Source: a bacterium (GTDB taxonomy: Bacteria; T1Sed10-126). From it: a stretch of DNA of 9,470 nucleotides. The translations under genes were made by a program, and so were the position numbers. The stretch is taken from positions 1 through 9,470 of the forward strand of contig PWHN01000011.1 in the NCBI GenBank assembly GCA_003554945.1. Reading direction: 5' to 3'. Below the pieces are notes generated by a model that was given only the letters and a program-made list of their open reading frames with translations, was not told the origin of the DNA and searched no databases. This document shows positions 1-5,289 of the stretch, in pieces (the first letter of the stretch is position 1; every line of letters begins with the position of its first letter).

Positions 1-29
1 ATCATCTCGATTGAAGGCGCGGTTAACCG

Positions 30-126
30 AGCACTCAAGCTGTTGTCATGTGGAGTGAAAAAACACTCTGTAAAATTGGCATACTTATTTTAATTTGCTT
101 TATTTGCCAAATAAAGCTTGAGTGCT
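30..126. other. Nested inverted-repeat element, possible structured RNA or MITE relic
   Basis: An 11-bp perfect inverted repeat (AGCACTCAAGC at 30-40, GCTTGAGTGCT at 116-126) encloses two further hairpins. One pairs GGAGTG (52-57) with CACTCT (64-69) across an A6 loop, including one G-T wobble. The other pairs TTGGCA (76-81) with TGCCAA (105-110). Together they would fold as a three-way junction. The element lies about 160 bases before rnfB. I do not recognise it as a known riboswitch. A small decayed mobile element with terminal inverted repeats is an equal alternative. An open frame from base 1 to a TAA at 91-93 (30 codons, no start in the window) crosses it and could be the tail of an upstream gene, but nothing in that peptide is recognisable. 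Confidence 0.45.
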
Positions 127-139
127 ACCTCGTAGAGGT

Positions 140-176
140 GGATTATGCACGAAAAAGTATTTTTCGTGCATAATCC
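140..176. repeat. Perfect palindrome, 17-bp arms, 3-nt loop
   Basis: GGATTATGCACGAAAAA (140-156) is followed by GTA and then its exact reverse complement (160-176). The uninterrupted 17-bp stem is far longer than chance predicts. It is not a standard intrinsic terminator: no T run follows the stem, because the A5/T5 run sits at the loop end. It lies in the rnfB leader, about 113 bases before the start codon. It could be an mRNA hairpin, a dispersed palindromic repeat or a site for a dimeric protein. The sequence does not choose between these. Confidence 0.8.
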
Positions 177-275
177 GGGTTAATGACTCTTTAGCTGGTG
201 GTTCCTGACTTGAAGTTTAGGAAGAACCCGAATATTGATTTGAGTTATTTTTTAGATAATTTTTTGTTGGTGAAC

Positions 276-283
276 AAGGTGAT
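276..283 (+). promoter_or_regulatory. Ribosome binding site deciding the rnfB start
   Basis: AAGGTGAT lies 6 bases before ATG at 290. The overlapping TTG at 287 would leave only 3 bases, so ATG 290 is preferred as the start. Confidence 0.75.
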
Positions 284-289
284 TACTTG

Positions 290-1072
290 ATGAACATCAT
301 AGCCATACTTAGCATGGCCATTCTTGGGGCACTTTTTGCTCTTGGATTGGCCTTTGCCCACAAGACCCTGAAAGTAGACCAGGACGAACGGGTTGAGAAA
401 GTCGATGACCTTCTGCCGGGGGCCGACTGCGGTGCCTGCGGCTACGCCGGTTGTGAAGCAATGGCCAAAGCAATAGTCGAGGGCAAAATTAAACCCACGA
501 AATGCCCGGTCGCTGACGAGGAAACATATGAAAAAATTGCCGATTTAATGGATATATCACTGCAGGAAGCGGCTGGAGAAAATGTCGCCGTAGTTCTCTG
601 CCGGGGCGGTAAGGAAGAAGCAAAATCCGCCGGAGAATATAAAGGCATAGAAACCTGCGAAGCAGCTAATTTGGTCGGCACCGGAGGGAAAGTCTGCAGC
701 TACGGCTGTCTCGGTTTTGGTGACTGTGTCGATGTCTGCGATTTTGAAGCTATTCGAATGAATGAAAATCGTCTACCCGAAGTTATAGAAGAGAATTGCA
801 CCGCCTGCGGTGCCTGTGTGGAGGCCTGTCCCCGTGACCTGATTGAAATTCATCCTGTTGAACGCAGTCTGTTCGTCTGGTGCAAATCCCACGACGACGG
901 CGCCACCGCTCGCCAGGCCTGTGAAGTTGCCTGCATCGCCTGTACCCTCTGCGCCAAACTTTGTGACGGCGTTGAAATGGAGGATGATCTCGCGGTCGTC
1001 AACCACGAGAAAACCGACACCTGCGACCCTGGCGTCGAAAAGTGCCCCACCGACGCAATCGCATACAAGTAA
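290..1072 (+). CDS. rnfB: RnfB, iron-sulfur subunit of the Rnf/Rsx electron transport complex
   Basis: Membrane-anchored ferredoxin-like subunit of the Rnf complex. Rnf couples ferredoxin:NAD+ (or related) electron transfer to H+/Na+ translocation; in enterobacteria the Rsx version keeps SoxR reduced. The 260-residue product has an N-terminal membrane helix (about residues 3-23). Next comes the RnfB-type four-Cys domain (Cys 47, 50, 55, 72), a middle part with Cys 123, 136, 140, 146 and 150 that includes the family-typical YGCLGFGDC, and a complete ferredoxin motif (Cys 170, 173, 176, 180, followed by Pro). A second set (Cys 215, 218, 221, 225) has Asp instead of the usual Pro after its last Cys. 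The extreme C-terminus, CDPGVEKCP, keeps only two of the four Cys expected for another cluster. No other rnf genes lie in the window, although rnfB is normally last in an rnfCDGEAB operon. An RseC-family gene follows 2.6 kb downstream, beyond an insertion sequence. Family assignment is secure. Membership of a full Rnf complex is inferred. Confidence 0.92.
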   Translation: MNIIAILSMAILGALFALGLAFAHKTLKVDQDERVEKVDDLLPGADCGACGYAGCEAMAKAIVEGKIKPTKCPVADEETYEKIADLMDISLQEAAGENVAVVLCRGGKEEAKSAGEYKGIETCEAANLVGTGGKVCSYGCLGFGDCVDVCDFEAIRMNENRLPEVIEENCTACGACVEACPRDLIEIHPVERSLFVWCKSHDDGATARQACEVACIACTLCAKLCDGVEMEDDLAVVNHEKTDTCDPGVEKCPTDAIAYK

Positions 1073-1779
1073 TCAAGCCCCACCCCCACAACCCACCAAC
1101 TTTTAATCCACAAGCCTAAAATTAAGCTCCCCCCAAAATCCTACCCAGCCCCACAAAAATGCTAACTTATATCAGATATAGTTAAGTTACAACTTAACTA
1201 TATCAGTTCTGTTCTCGATGATAATGACACTTTGTCTTCCCAAATCTCGTCAACAACGTTAAATACTCTGTTTGAGGGTGTATTATCTAAAATCAGATTT
1301 AATTAGTTATATGTTATTCCCAATGTGATTAAGTTTTTACTTAACTATCTAACTTTCAGCAGACTTTTATTTGTAAGATTTTTTTGCCCGCAAACAATCA
1401 TTATTGGGGAAAGCTTGGCGGGAAGATGGCAAATTATTTCTTATTTTCTTTTTTTAGCACTTTCTTTTTTTAAAGAGGTAAAATTGTTAGTTATAATTCA
1501 ATGGACCTGCTTGAGAGCCCGGTCTCCATTTTCCCGTGCACTATTTTGAGACCAAAATTGTTGCCCGCGGTCCTATTTTTTTGCCACAACTTTCTAACGA
1601 ATTGTAGCTAACAGATGCGACCGAGGAAAGGACGCAGTGGCCCCTTTCCCCAGAAGAAGGCTGATAAATTGTGCGAAAACAGGAGGACGAAAACTAGCGG
1701 ACCATAGATTAAAATCAGTAAAGAGAGAAGTTCATAAAATAGTCGGAGGGGATTTGCCGGCAAACATGAACCGGTAAGT
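1073..1779. other. AT-rich intergenic region without a convincing gene
   Basis: About 700 bases between rnfB and the transposase. An open frame at 1325-1549 (+) gives a hydrophobic, low-complexity peptide in T-rich DNA, has no good ribosome binding site and matches nothing I know. A 30-codon, very basic frame at 1615-1707 (+) also lacks a ribosome binding site. The only strong structure is the palindrome at 1175-1204. A more GC-rich patch at about 1600-1700 may be decayed coding DNA. A 12-bp palindrome TTTGCCGGCAAA lies at 1753-1764, just beyond the transposase stop. Confidence 0.6.
1175..1204. repeat. Perfect palindrome, 14-bp arms, 2-nt centre
   Basis: GATATAGTTAAGTT (1175-1188), AC, then the exact reverse complement (1191-1204). 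It lies about 100 bases after the rnfB stop. It is AT-rich and has no T run behind it, so it is a poor intrinsic terminator. It looks more like a binding site for a dimeric protein, or a cruciform. A shorter relative, TTAAGT-N4-ACTTAA, occurs at 1329-1344. Confidence 0.75.
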
Positions 1780-2946
1780 TTACATTTTGATTTTCTCTAT
1801 CAGGAACTTTTTTGTCATTGTATGGCCACATTTCATCTTCTCTACAAGATGCTGGCAGTGGCATTTAAAAGCCTGGAAGAGCGCCAGGCCAACCATCTGC
1901 CAGAAAAGGATTGCGTGCTTCTTTTTCTGAGATTGTATATAAGCTGATTTTGAGCCGACCAGTTCATTGAGTTGTTTGAACTCATTGTTTTCGATAGCCC
2001 AGCGTTTATGAGCCAGAAGTCGGAGCTGTTGAGCCGAAAGGTCAGTGTCAGTGGTAAAGACCCAGAAAGTTGCAGTTTTTCCTTTTCTGTGGCCAGAGGT
2101 ATAAGTGATTTCAAGTTGAAGGCCGTTGAGAGTGAATCCATGCCAGGCGATACAGTTGTTTTGAAGGGCCTTGAACTTGAAACCACGTTCACGGTCGAAA
2201 CCTTTGATAACGGATAAATGCTCTGGCAGGGATTCAGCGTTGAAGTAGTTGTCAAAATCCTGCTGAAGCTGACGGGCGCAGGAGAGAGTTTTCTCAGTGG
2301 TTTTGACCAGGGGGTCAAAGCCCATTTCCAGACCTTTGAGGAAGATGTTAGTGTTCATATACAGACCATCAAGCAGCAGGTGAGTGAAGGGTAGAGATTG
2401 CGAAGACATTTTGAGGCGTTGCAGGATGCGGAAGCCGGCCGATCTTTCTTTGCCCATATTTGAATAGGGTTCAAGGTCAAGTGGAGCCTGGACGTTTTCA
2501 CCGCAGAGAGTCAGGACACTGAACCAGTGGTCACCGAAAGAGCTGCCGTCCAGGATAGCCGGACGGATGGTTTTGGAGTCACCATGTGGGAAAGTGAGCC
2601 GACCGAGGGAAGAGAGCTGATCGATGAGGGCACGTGCAGAATTGCGGATATCATCGATGTTCCAGCCGTCAGCCGCTTGAAGGATAGTCGAATCAGAGCC
2701 GGCAGGCTGAGAGTTGTTTGTGTTAAGCAGGAAACCGGCGATATTTTGTCGAAGCCACTGGTCAAGTTGATGGATAGAGTTAATGCCAAGGACGATCTGG
2801 AAGAATAAGCTGGAAGCAATTTGAGAGGCGTCGATACAGTTAGAAGAGGAGTCTCTTCCGTCCTGCTGACGCCCGAGGGTTCTTTTAAGTCCACTGAAAG
2901 TTTTGTGGATAAAGTTTTGGAACTCAGCGAGGTTCCATTTGGTCAT
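1780..2946 (-). CDS. DDE transposase, IS4-like family
   Basis: A 388-residue transposase expected to cut and rejoin IS ends through an RNase H-like DDE domain. Candidate catalytic residues are Asp133 (in ILDGSSFGDHW), Asp193 (in LLDGLYMN) and Glu319 (in RWAIENNEFKQL, which resembles the W-x-I-E-x-x-F signature of IS4-type enzymes). The C-terminus is basic and helical. Length is within the normal range for the group, and the frame is open with no frameshift, so the element may be active. The start ATG is preceded on its own strand by AGGAGGT with 6 bases of spacing (2953-2959). A 15-base palindrome (2941-2955) covers both the start codon and part of this ribosome binding site. The IS4 superfamily call is reasonably safe; the subgroup is not resolved. 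Confidence 0.85.
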   Translation of the reverse strand: MTKWNLAEFQNFIHKTFSGLKRTLGRQQDGRDSSSNCIDASQIASSLFFQIVLGINSIHQLDQWLRQNIAGFLLNTNNSQPAGSDSTILQAADGWNIDDIRNSARALIDQLSSLGRLTFPHGDSKTIRPAILDGSSFGDHWFSVLTLCGENVQAPLDLEPYSNMGKERSAGFRILQRLKMSSQSLPFTHLLLDGLYMNTNIFLKGLEMGFDPLVKTTEKTLSCARQLQQDFDNYFNAESLPEHLSVIKGFDRERGFKFKALQNNCIAWHGFTLNGLQLEITYTSGHRKGKTATFWVFTTDTDLSAQQLRLLAHKRWAIENNEFKQLNELVGSKSAYIQSQKKKHAILFWQMVGLALFQAFKCHCQHLVEKMKCGHTMTKKFLIEKIKM

Positions 2947-2955
2947 AGTATGACC
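2941..2955. promoter_or_regulatory. Palindrome overlapping transposase start codon and ribosome binding site
   Basis: GGTCATA (2941-2947), G, then TATGACC (2949-2955). The arms pair exactly and include the ATG (2946-2944 on the minus strand) and the near end of the AGGAGGT sequence. Pairing in the mRNA would partly hide the start, or the site could bind a repressor. Control of transposase translation by such structures is known for other insertion sequences. Here it is inferred. Confidence 0.4.
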
Positions 2956-3079
2956 TCCTGTTTTCAGTTTATGGGATTGTGCATAAAAGAGCCCGCAGGG
3001 CAGGCAGGATGGAGGTGACTTTTCGAGTGTAATAGTATAGAAAAGAGCGTATGAACCGTATGACGGGCTCGTCTCGTAT

Positions 3080-3109
3080 AGAGAAAAGAAAAAAGAGAAA
3101 AAAGAAAAG
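3080..3109 (+). repeat. Homopurine tract of 30 bases
   Basis: An unbroken run of A and G on the plus strand, mostly A4-A6 blocks separated by single G. It lies upstream of the transposase, close to the probable right end of the IS. It is a simple-sequence feature; no function can be assigned. Confidence 0.7.
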
Positions 3110-3227
3110 TTAAAATCATCCTGCCAGGGAAGGATTATCGGCAGGTTATTCGTAAGATTTCAAAAGAATTTATTTACGTTAGAAAGTTCTGTTTTTTGCT
3201 TAACCTTGGATTGTAATTGTTTAGCCC

Positions 3228-3256
3228 GGCCTATGCATGAACCCTATGCATAGGCC
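3228..3256. repeat. Inverted repeat, 11-bp arms, 7-nt loop
   Basis: GGCCTATGCAT (3228-3238) pairs exactly with ATGCATAGGCC (3246-3256). It is the first of four inverted repeats in about 210 bases. A small hairpin GCCC-AAA-GGGC (3257-3267) follows directly. Confidence 0.75.
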
Positions 3257-3266
3257 GCCCAAAGGG

Positions 3267-3289
3267 CCGCCCATTCGTCAAATGGGCGG
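3267..3289. repeat. Inverted repeat, 9-bp arms, 5-nt loop
   Basis: CCGCCCATT (3267-3275) pairs exactly with AATGGGCGG (3281-3289). The palindrome GGGTTAACCC (3289-3298) overlaps its last base. The octamer GGCCGCCC occurs twice just before or within it (3253-3260, 3265-3272). Confidence 0.7.
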
Positions 3290-3297
3290 GGTTAACC

Positions 3298-3394
3298 CAG
3301 CCGTTTACAGAACAACTGGTAAGTTACAGTCTGTGGAAATAACTGCAATAATAATATTTTGTTTAATACCCAACAAGAAGCCTATAAACGGCTG
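3298..3394. repeat. Long-range inverted repeat, 10-bp arms
   Basis: CAGCCGTTTA (3298-3307) is the exact reverse complement of TAAACGGCTG (3385-3394). The 77 bases between are AT-rich and have no strong structure of their own. It could close a larger RNA fold or mark the ends of a short decayed element. Confidence 0.5.
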
Positions 3395-3407
3395 TCCTCC
3401 GGACGGA

Positions 3408-3438
3408 CAATTCACGACAGTTATTCTGTCGTGAATTG
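3408..3438. repeat. Inverted repeat, 13-bp arms, 5-nt loop
   Basis: CAATTCACGACAG (3408-3420) pairs exactly with CTGTCGTGAATTG (3426-3438) around TTATT. It is one of the longest perfect stems in the window. No T run follows, so a standard intrinsic terminator is unlikely. It lies more than 250 bases before the next gene. Confidence 0.75.
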
Positions 3439-3521
3439 CAAACTGGGAGTGGCTCTTCCTTAAAAAAGTCCTTGACAGGGCTTAAGAGTGTCCGGGTTAG
3501 CGCTTTCACTGTCATTACGGT

Positions 3522-3559
3522 AACGTATGACGTCCCGGGGAACGAATGACGTCCCAGGG
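3522..3559 (+). repeat. Tandem duplication of a 19-nt unit
   Basis: Two adjacent 19-nt units (3522-3540 and 3541-3559) share the pattern AACG-W-ATGACGTCCC-R-GGG and differ at two positions. The second unit is the left part of the 65-nt repeat copy at 3540-3604. The copy at 5182 has only one unit. Confidence 0.7.
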
Positions 3560-3604
3560 CTTGATCTAACGCTCGTCATTGCGGACTACGATCCGCAATC
3601 CATT
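3540..3604 (+). repeat. 65-nt dispersed repeat, copy A, containing a REP-like hairpin
   Basis: Matches 5182-5246 without gaps at 60 of 65 positions. The right half contains the hairpin ATTGCGGA (3578-3585), loop CTACGA, TCCGCAAT (3592-3599), framed by CGTC on the left and CCA on the right. Two of the five differences from copy B are the inner base pair of the stem, A-T here and G-C there, so pairing is kept. The layout resembles REP/palindromic units of other bacteria. No REP-associated tyrosine transposase gene is in the window. Confidence 0.85.
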
Positions 3605-3615
3605 TTAAGATCTTC

Positions 3616-3681
3616 GGTTTATAGTTTAAAGTTTCCAGTTTTCAGTTTTAGGTGCTACCCCGCGACTTGCAACCCGCAACA
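3616..3681 (+). repeat. Two short arrays with 7-nt period
   Basis: From 3616 to 3650 the sequence repeats every seven bases as (A/G)GTTTNN for five units. After ten other bases, 3661-3681 repeats every seven bases as YGCRACN for three units. The arrays end 8 bases before the RseC ribosome binding site. Heptanucleotide tandem repeats are known between genes in some bacteria, such as the STRR sequences of cyanobacteria. I infer only an analogy of form here, not relatedness. Confidence 0.6.
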
Positions 3682-3688
3682 TGGTTTT

Positions 3689-3694
3689 AAGGAG
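3689..3694 (+). promoter_or_regulatory. Ribosome binding site deciding the rseC start
   Basis: AAGGAG lies 8 bases before TTG at 3703. An in-frame GTG at 3694 overlaps the AAGGAG itself and cannot use it, so TTG 3703 is the likely start. Confidence 0.7.
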
Positions 3695-3702
3695 TGAACA
3701 TT

Positions 3703-4122
3703 TTGCCCGAAGCAATTGTGAAAGAAATTTCCGGTTCCACCGTCCGTCTCACCTGCACTTCGGCTCCCGGCTGTGAAGACTGCGAATCACTCGCTTGCAC
3801 TTCCCGGGGGGACAAATCCGAAATAAAAGCAGAACTTCCGGCGAACCTCGATTTATCTCCCGGCGATACAGTAGAAATTGAACCGGAAGATGAAATCCTC
3901 TGGGGCGTCGGCGCTCTGTTCTTTCTCCTCCCCATGCTCTGCTTTTTAGCCGGGGTGCTCGCCGGCTACTATCTTACCCGGCAATTTCAACTTTTCCCTC
4001 TACCGCCGGAGCTAACCGGCTTCATTGGCGGGCTCGCTCTCCTGCTCCTCTCCCTCCCCGTCGTTCGCTGGCTGGGAAAACAGTTCGCCACAAGCCATTT
4101 CCTGGTAAAAATCAAGAACTAA
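3703..4122 (+). CDS. rseC: RseC/MucC-family membrane protein (SoxR-reducing system)
   Basis: Small inner-membrane protein of 139 residues. In E. coli RseC acts with the RsxABCDGE (Rnf-like) complex in reducing SoxR and also influences sigma-E signalling. In many anaerobes RseC-family genes lie beside rnf genes, and a role in Rnf assembly or maturation has been suggested. The N-terminal soluble part carries four cysteines (18, 24, 27, 32) in a loop typical of the family, followed by a small beta-rich segment ending at VEIEPEDEILWG. Two membrane helices follow (about 69-91 and 105-125), then a short basic C-terminus. The start is TTG, chosen from the AAGGAG spacing. It is convergent with the hepT gene, 59 bases away. 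The closest functional relative in the window is rnfB, 2.6 kb upstream and split off by an insertion sequence. A sigma-E role is unlikely to be conserved outside proteobacteria. Confidence 0.82.
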   Translation: MPEAIVKEISGSTVRLTCTSAPGCEDCESLACTSRGDKSEIKAELPANLDLSPGDTVEIEPEDEILWGVGALFFLLPMLCFLAGVLAGYYLTRQFQLFPLPPELTGFIGGLALLLLSLPVVRWLGKQFATSHFLVKIKN

Positions 4123-4181
4123 TTTAGCCTCGGTTTTTTACAATCAAAATTTACACCCGACTCGTTTACTTTGTCTTTACC

Positions 4182-4637
4182 TTACAATTGCTTCCGCTCG
4201 GCTTCTTTATCCTGCTCTAATTCACCAAATTCAGTTTGAAGTTTTTCCAACAATGGAGGAAGCTCGGATAACAGACTCTGGTAGGCATCATACACATGAT
4301 TATCTTTCAGATCATTGTATTCATGGGCAAGACGATTGCGAAGACCGGCCAATTGAGCCCAGTGTTCAGCTTGTTCGGAATCGTAAAAGCCCGTCTGTGT
4401 CAACAGTATGAAGGATTCATAATAATCTTTGGGTTGGCGTGAAATCTCTTCGGTCACAATATGGTAATTAAGGTCGATTAAACGGTTAATAATACGCTCA
4501 AGTAATCGCTCGGTTTTTAAGCGATACTCGAGATCAGCAAGATAGTCCTCTTTTGTGATCTCTTTCCACTCGGACAGTTTTTCGATGTCGTCAATAATCA
4601 AGGATATCTTTCGATTGACTAACTCCGAATCAATCAT
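4182..4637 (-). CDS. hepT: HepT-like HEPN-domain toxin (DUF86 family)
   Basis: Probable ribonuclease toxin of the MntA-HepT type II toxin-antitoxin family. The 151-residue, almost wholly helical product carries the HEPN catalytic motif R-x4-H-x-Y as Arg100, His105 and Tyr107 in RNRLAHEY, which is complete. In studied members Arg and His are needed for RNA cleavage, and the partner nucleotidyltransferase attaches AMP units to the Tyr, which silences the toxin. Length fits the family (about 130-155). The start codon overlaps the mntA stop by 4 bases (ATGA), so the two are translationally coupled with antitoxin first. The tail after residue 135 is rich in Glu, Lys and Gln. Nothing looks broken. 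Its RNA target cannot be told from the sequence. A role in anti-phage defence or plasmid or island stability is a family-level inference. Confidence 0.9.
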   Translation of the reverse strand: MIDSELVNRKISLIIDDIEKLSEWKEITKEDYLADLEYRLKTERLLERIINRLIDLNYHIVTEEISRQPKDYYESFILLTQTGFYDSEQAEHWAQLAGLRNRLAHEYNDLKDNHVYDAYQSLLSELPPLLEKLQTEFGELEQDKEAERKQL

Positions 4638-5098
4638 GTAGTTTTCAACCTTTGTATTCGCCTGTGGTTGGCAGTTTTTTCTCGTTCCAGATACGGTTTA
4701 TAATCACTATACCGGTGGAAGGCCATACGTGCAAATTCTTTGAATGTATCTTTTTTCCCGGCTAACAAGAGCGCATCCTCAACTATTTTTTTTAGGTGCA
4801 GTGGGTCTGCTCCGTTGAGCCAGATCAGGTCAATATACTGATAATCAACGTCTAATAATTCACGTAATTTGCTGAGAAATTCATATCTTTCATCAAACGA
4901 AAACCGGTTTTCTCTCTGATAAGCTAAGTCCAGGTCACTGTACGAATGATTTTCCCGCCGGGCAAATGATCCAAAAACCAACAGCAGAGAAACTTTATAG
5001 TCCTTACAAAGATTCAGTAATTCCCGCCTACATCTTGCAGAGGAAGTTAGTTGTTTTATCAATGCTCCATGCTCCCGAGCCAGCACAGCGTTATCCAT
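4634..5098 (-). CDS. mntA: MntA-like nucleotidyltransferase antitoxin
   Basis: Minimal nucleotidyltransferase (MNT, pol-beta fold) of 154 residues, the expected antitoxin for the HepT gene that follows it. The signature GSx10DxD is exact: Gly43-Ser44 in VFGSFAR, then Asp55 and Asp57 in SDLDLAY. A likely third metal-binding Asp is Asp90 in QYIDLIWLN. Known members use ATP to add AMP to the Tyr of the HepT R-x4-H-x-Y motif. All catalytic residues are present, so the protein is expected to be active and not just a binding antitoxin. The start at 5098 is preceded on its strand by GAGTGGTGA at a normal distance. A promoter and a palindromic site lie immediately upstream. The basic C-terminus (HRRIQRLK) is unusual-looking but short. 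Substrate and partner are inferred from family and gene order. Confidence 0.9.
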   Translation of the reverse strand: MDNAVLAREHGALIKQLTSSARCRRELLNLCKDYKVSLLLVFGSFARRENHSYSDLDLAYQRENRFSFDERYEFLSKLRELLDVDYQYIDLIWLNGADPLHLKKIVEDALLLAGKKDTFKEFARMAFHRYSDYKPYLEREKTANHRRIQRLKTT

Positions 5099-5115
5099 TT
5101 TTAATCACCACTCAA

Positions 5116-5144
5116 AAGATACTATACATAGTATTAACTGTCAA
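5116..5144 (-). promoter_or_regulatory. Probable sigma-70-type promoter of mntA-hepT
   Basis: On the minus strand a perfect -35 TTGACA (5144-5139) is followed after 17 bases by TATCTT (5121-5116), which matches TATAAT at four of six positions. The expected transcript start is near 5109, giving a very short leader before ATG 5098. Confidence 0.6.
5119..5134. promoter_or_regulatory. Palindromic operator candidate inside the mntA-hepT promoter
   Basis: ATACTAT (5119-5125), AC, ATAGTAT (5128-5134). The 7-bp arms pair exactly, and the site fills most of the spacer and the upstream half of the -10 box. A protein bound here would block RNA polymerase, as in self-repressing toxin-antitoxin operons. 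Neither MntA nor HepT has an obvious DNA-binding domain, so the binder could be the complex or another regulator. Confidence 0.5.
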
Positions 5145-5181
5145 TTTTCGTAACTGGTTAGCGCCCCTCGGGTAATTGTGG

Positions 5182-5246
5182 GAACGTATGACGTCCCAGG
5201 GCTTGATCCAACGATCGTCATTGCGGGCTACGACCCGCAATCCATT
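5182..5246 (+). repeat. 65-nt dispersed repeat, copy B, containing a REP-like hairpin
   Basis: Matches 3540-3604 at 60 of 65 positions. Hairpin ATTGCGGG (5220-5227), loop CTACGA, CCCGCAAT (5234-5241). The inner pair is G-C where copy A has A-T. It lies between the mntA promoter and the 3' end of the antiporter operon, which is a typical place for REP-like elements. Confidence 0.85.
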
Positions 5247-5252
5247 CCCCCC

Positions 5253-5287
5253 CTTTGTCTTTCCCCCCTTCGAGGGGGGAAGACAAG
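5253..5287. repeat. C/G-rich hairpin at the 3' end of the antiporter operon
   Basis: Six C (5263-5268) pair with six G (5274-5279). The stem continues outward with small bulges, TTTGTCTTT against AAGACAA. It begins 2 bases beyond the antiporter stop codon on the minus strand. No T run follows on that strand, so it is more likely a stabilising 3' hairpin or a decayed repeat than a classical terminator. Confidence 0.5.
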
Positions 5288-5289
5288 TA

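Larger units (their letters stand above)
1780..2957 (-). mobile_element. IS4-like insertion sequence (minimum extent; ends not resolved)
   Basis: The interval covers the intact transposase gene and most of its ribosome binding site. True ends must lie outside it, probably within about 1620-1780 on the left and 2960-3120 on the right. I compared the flanks by eye and found no convincing terminal inverted repeats. The 8-bp direct repeat ATGAACCG occurs at 1766-1773 and again at 3051-3058, which could be a target duplication around a 1277-bp element, but the bases inside those points do not form an inverted repeat. The element separates rnfB from rseC and has the opposite orientation to both. 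Confidence 0.6.
2958..3702. other. Repeat-rich intergenic region without a gene
   Basis: About 740 bases between the transposase and the RseC gene. Short open frames in it match nothing recognisable. It holds, in order, a homopurine tract (3080-3109), four inverted repeats (3228-3438), a tandem 19-nt unit leading into a 65-nt dispersed repeat (3522-3604), and two arrays with 7-nt period (3616-3681). Each is listed separately. Confidence 0.7.

Noticed and set aside
1-93. Open frame from the window edge to TAA, possible tail of an upstream gene
   Set aside because: Thirty codons with no family signature; it is not the end of RnfA as I know it, and the inverted repeats explain the same bases better.
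140-176. Intrinsic terminator
   Set aside because: The stem is long, but its T run lies at the loop end and not after the stem.
1325-1549. 74-codon open frame (+) in the rnfB-IS gap
   Set aside because: Hydrophobic, low-complexity translation of T-rich DNA, no ribosome binding site, no recognisable family.
1620-1700. Possible riboswitch-like patch (GC-rich, conserved-looking)
   Set aside because: Checked against the cyclic-di-GMP pattern from memory and did not fit; no convincing stems found.
1615-1707. 30-codon, very basic open frame (+)
   Set aside because: No ribosome binding site upstream and no recognisable motif; it may be a remnant of coding DNA but cannot be supported as a gene.
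1766-3058. ATGAACCG direct repeats as target duplication of the IS
   Set aside because: Only 8 bases, and the bases just inside do not form terminal inverted repeats, so IS ends cannot be set on this basis.
3219-3298. Integron attC-like site in the palindrome cluster
   Set aside because: GTTTAG and GTTAAC edges are suggestive, but the outer arms do not pair well and no integrase or cassette structure is present.
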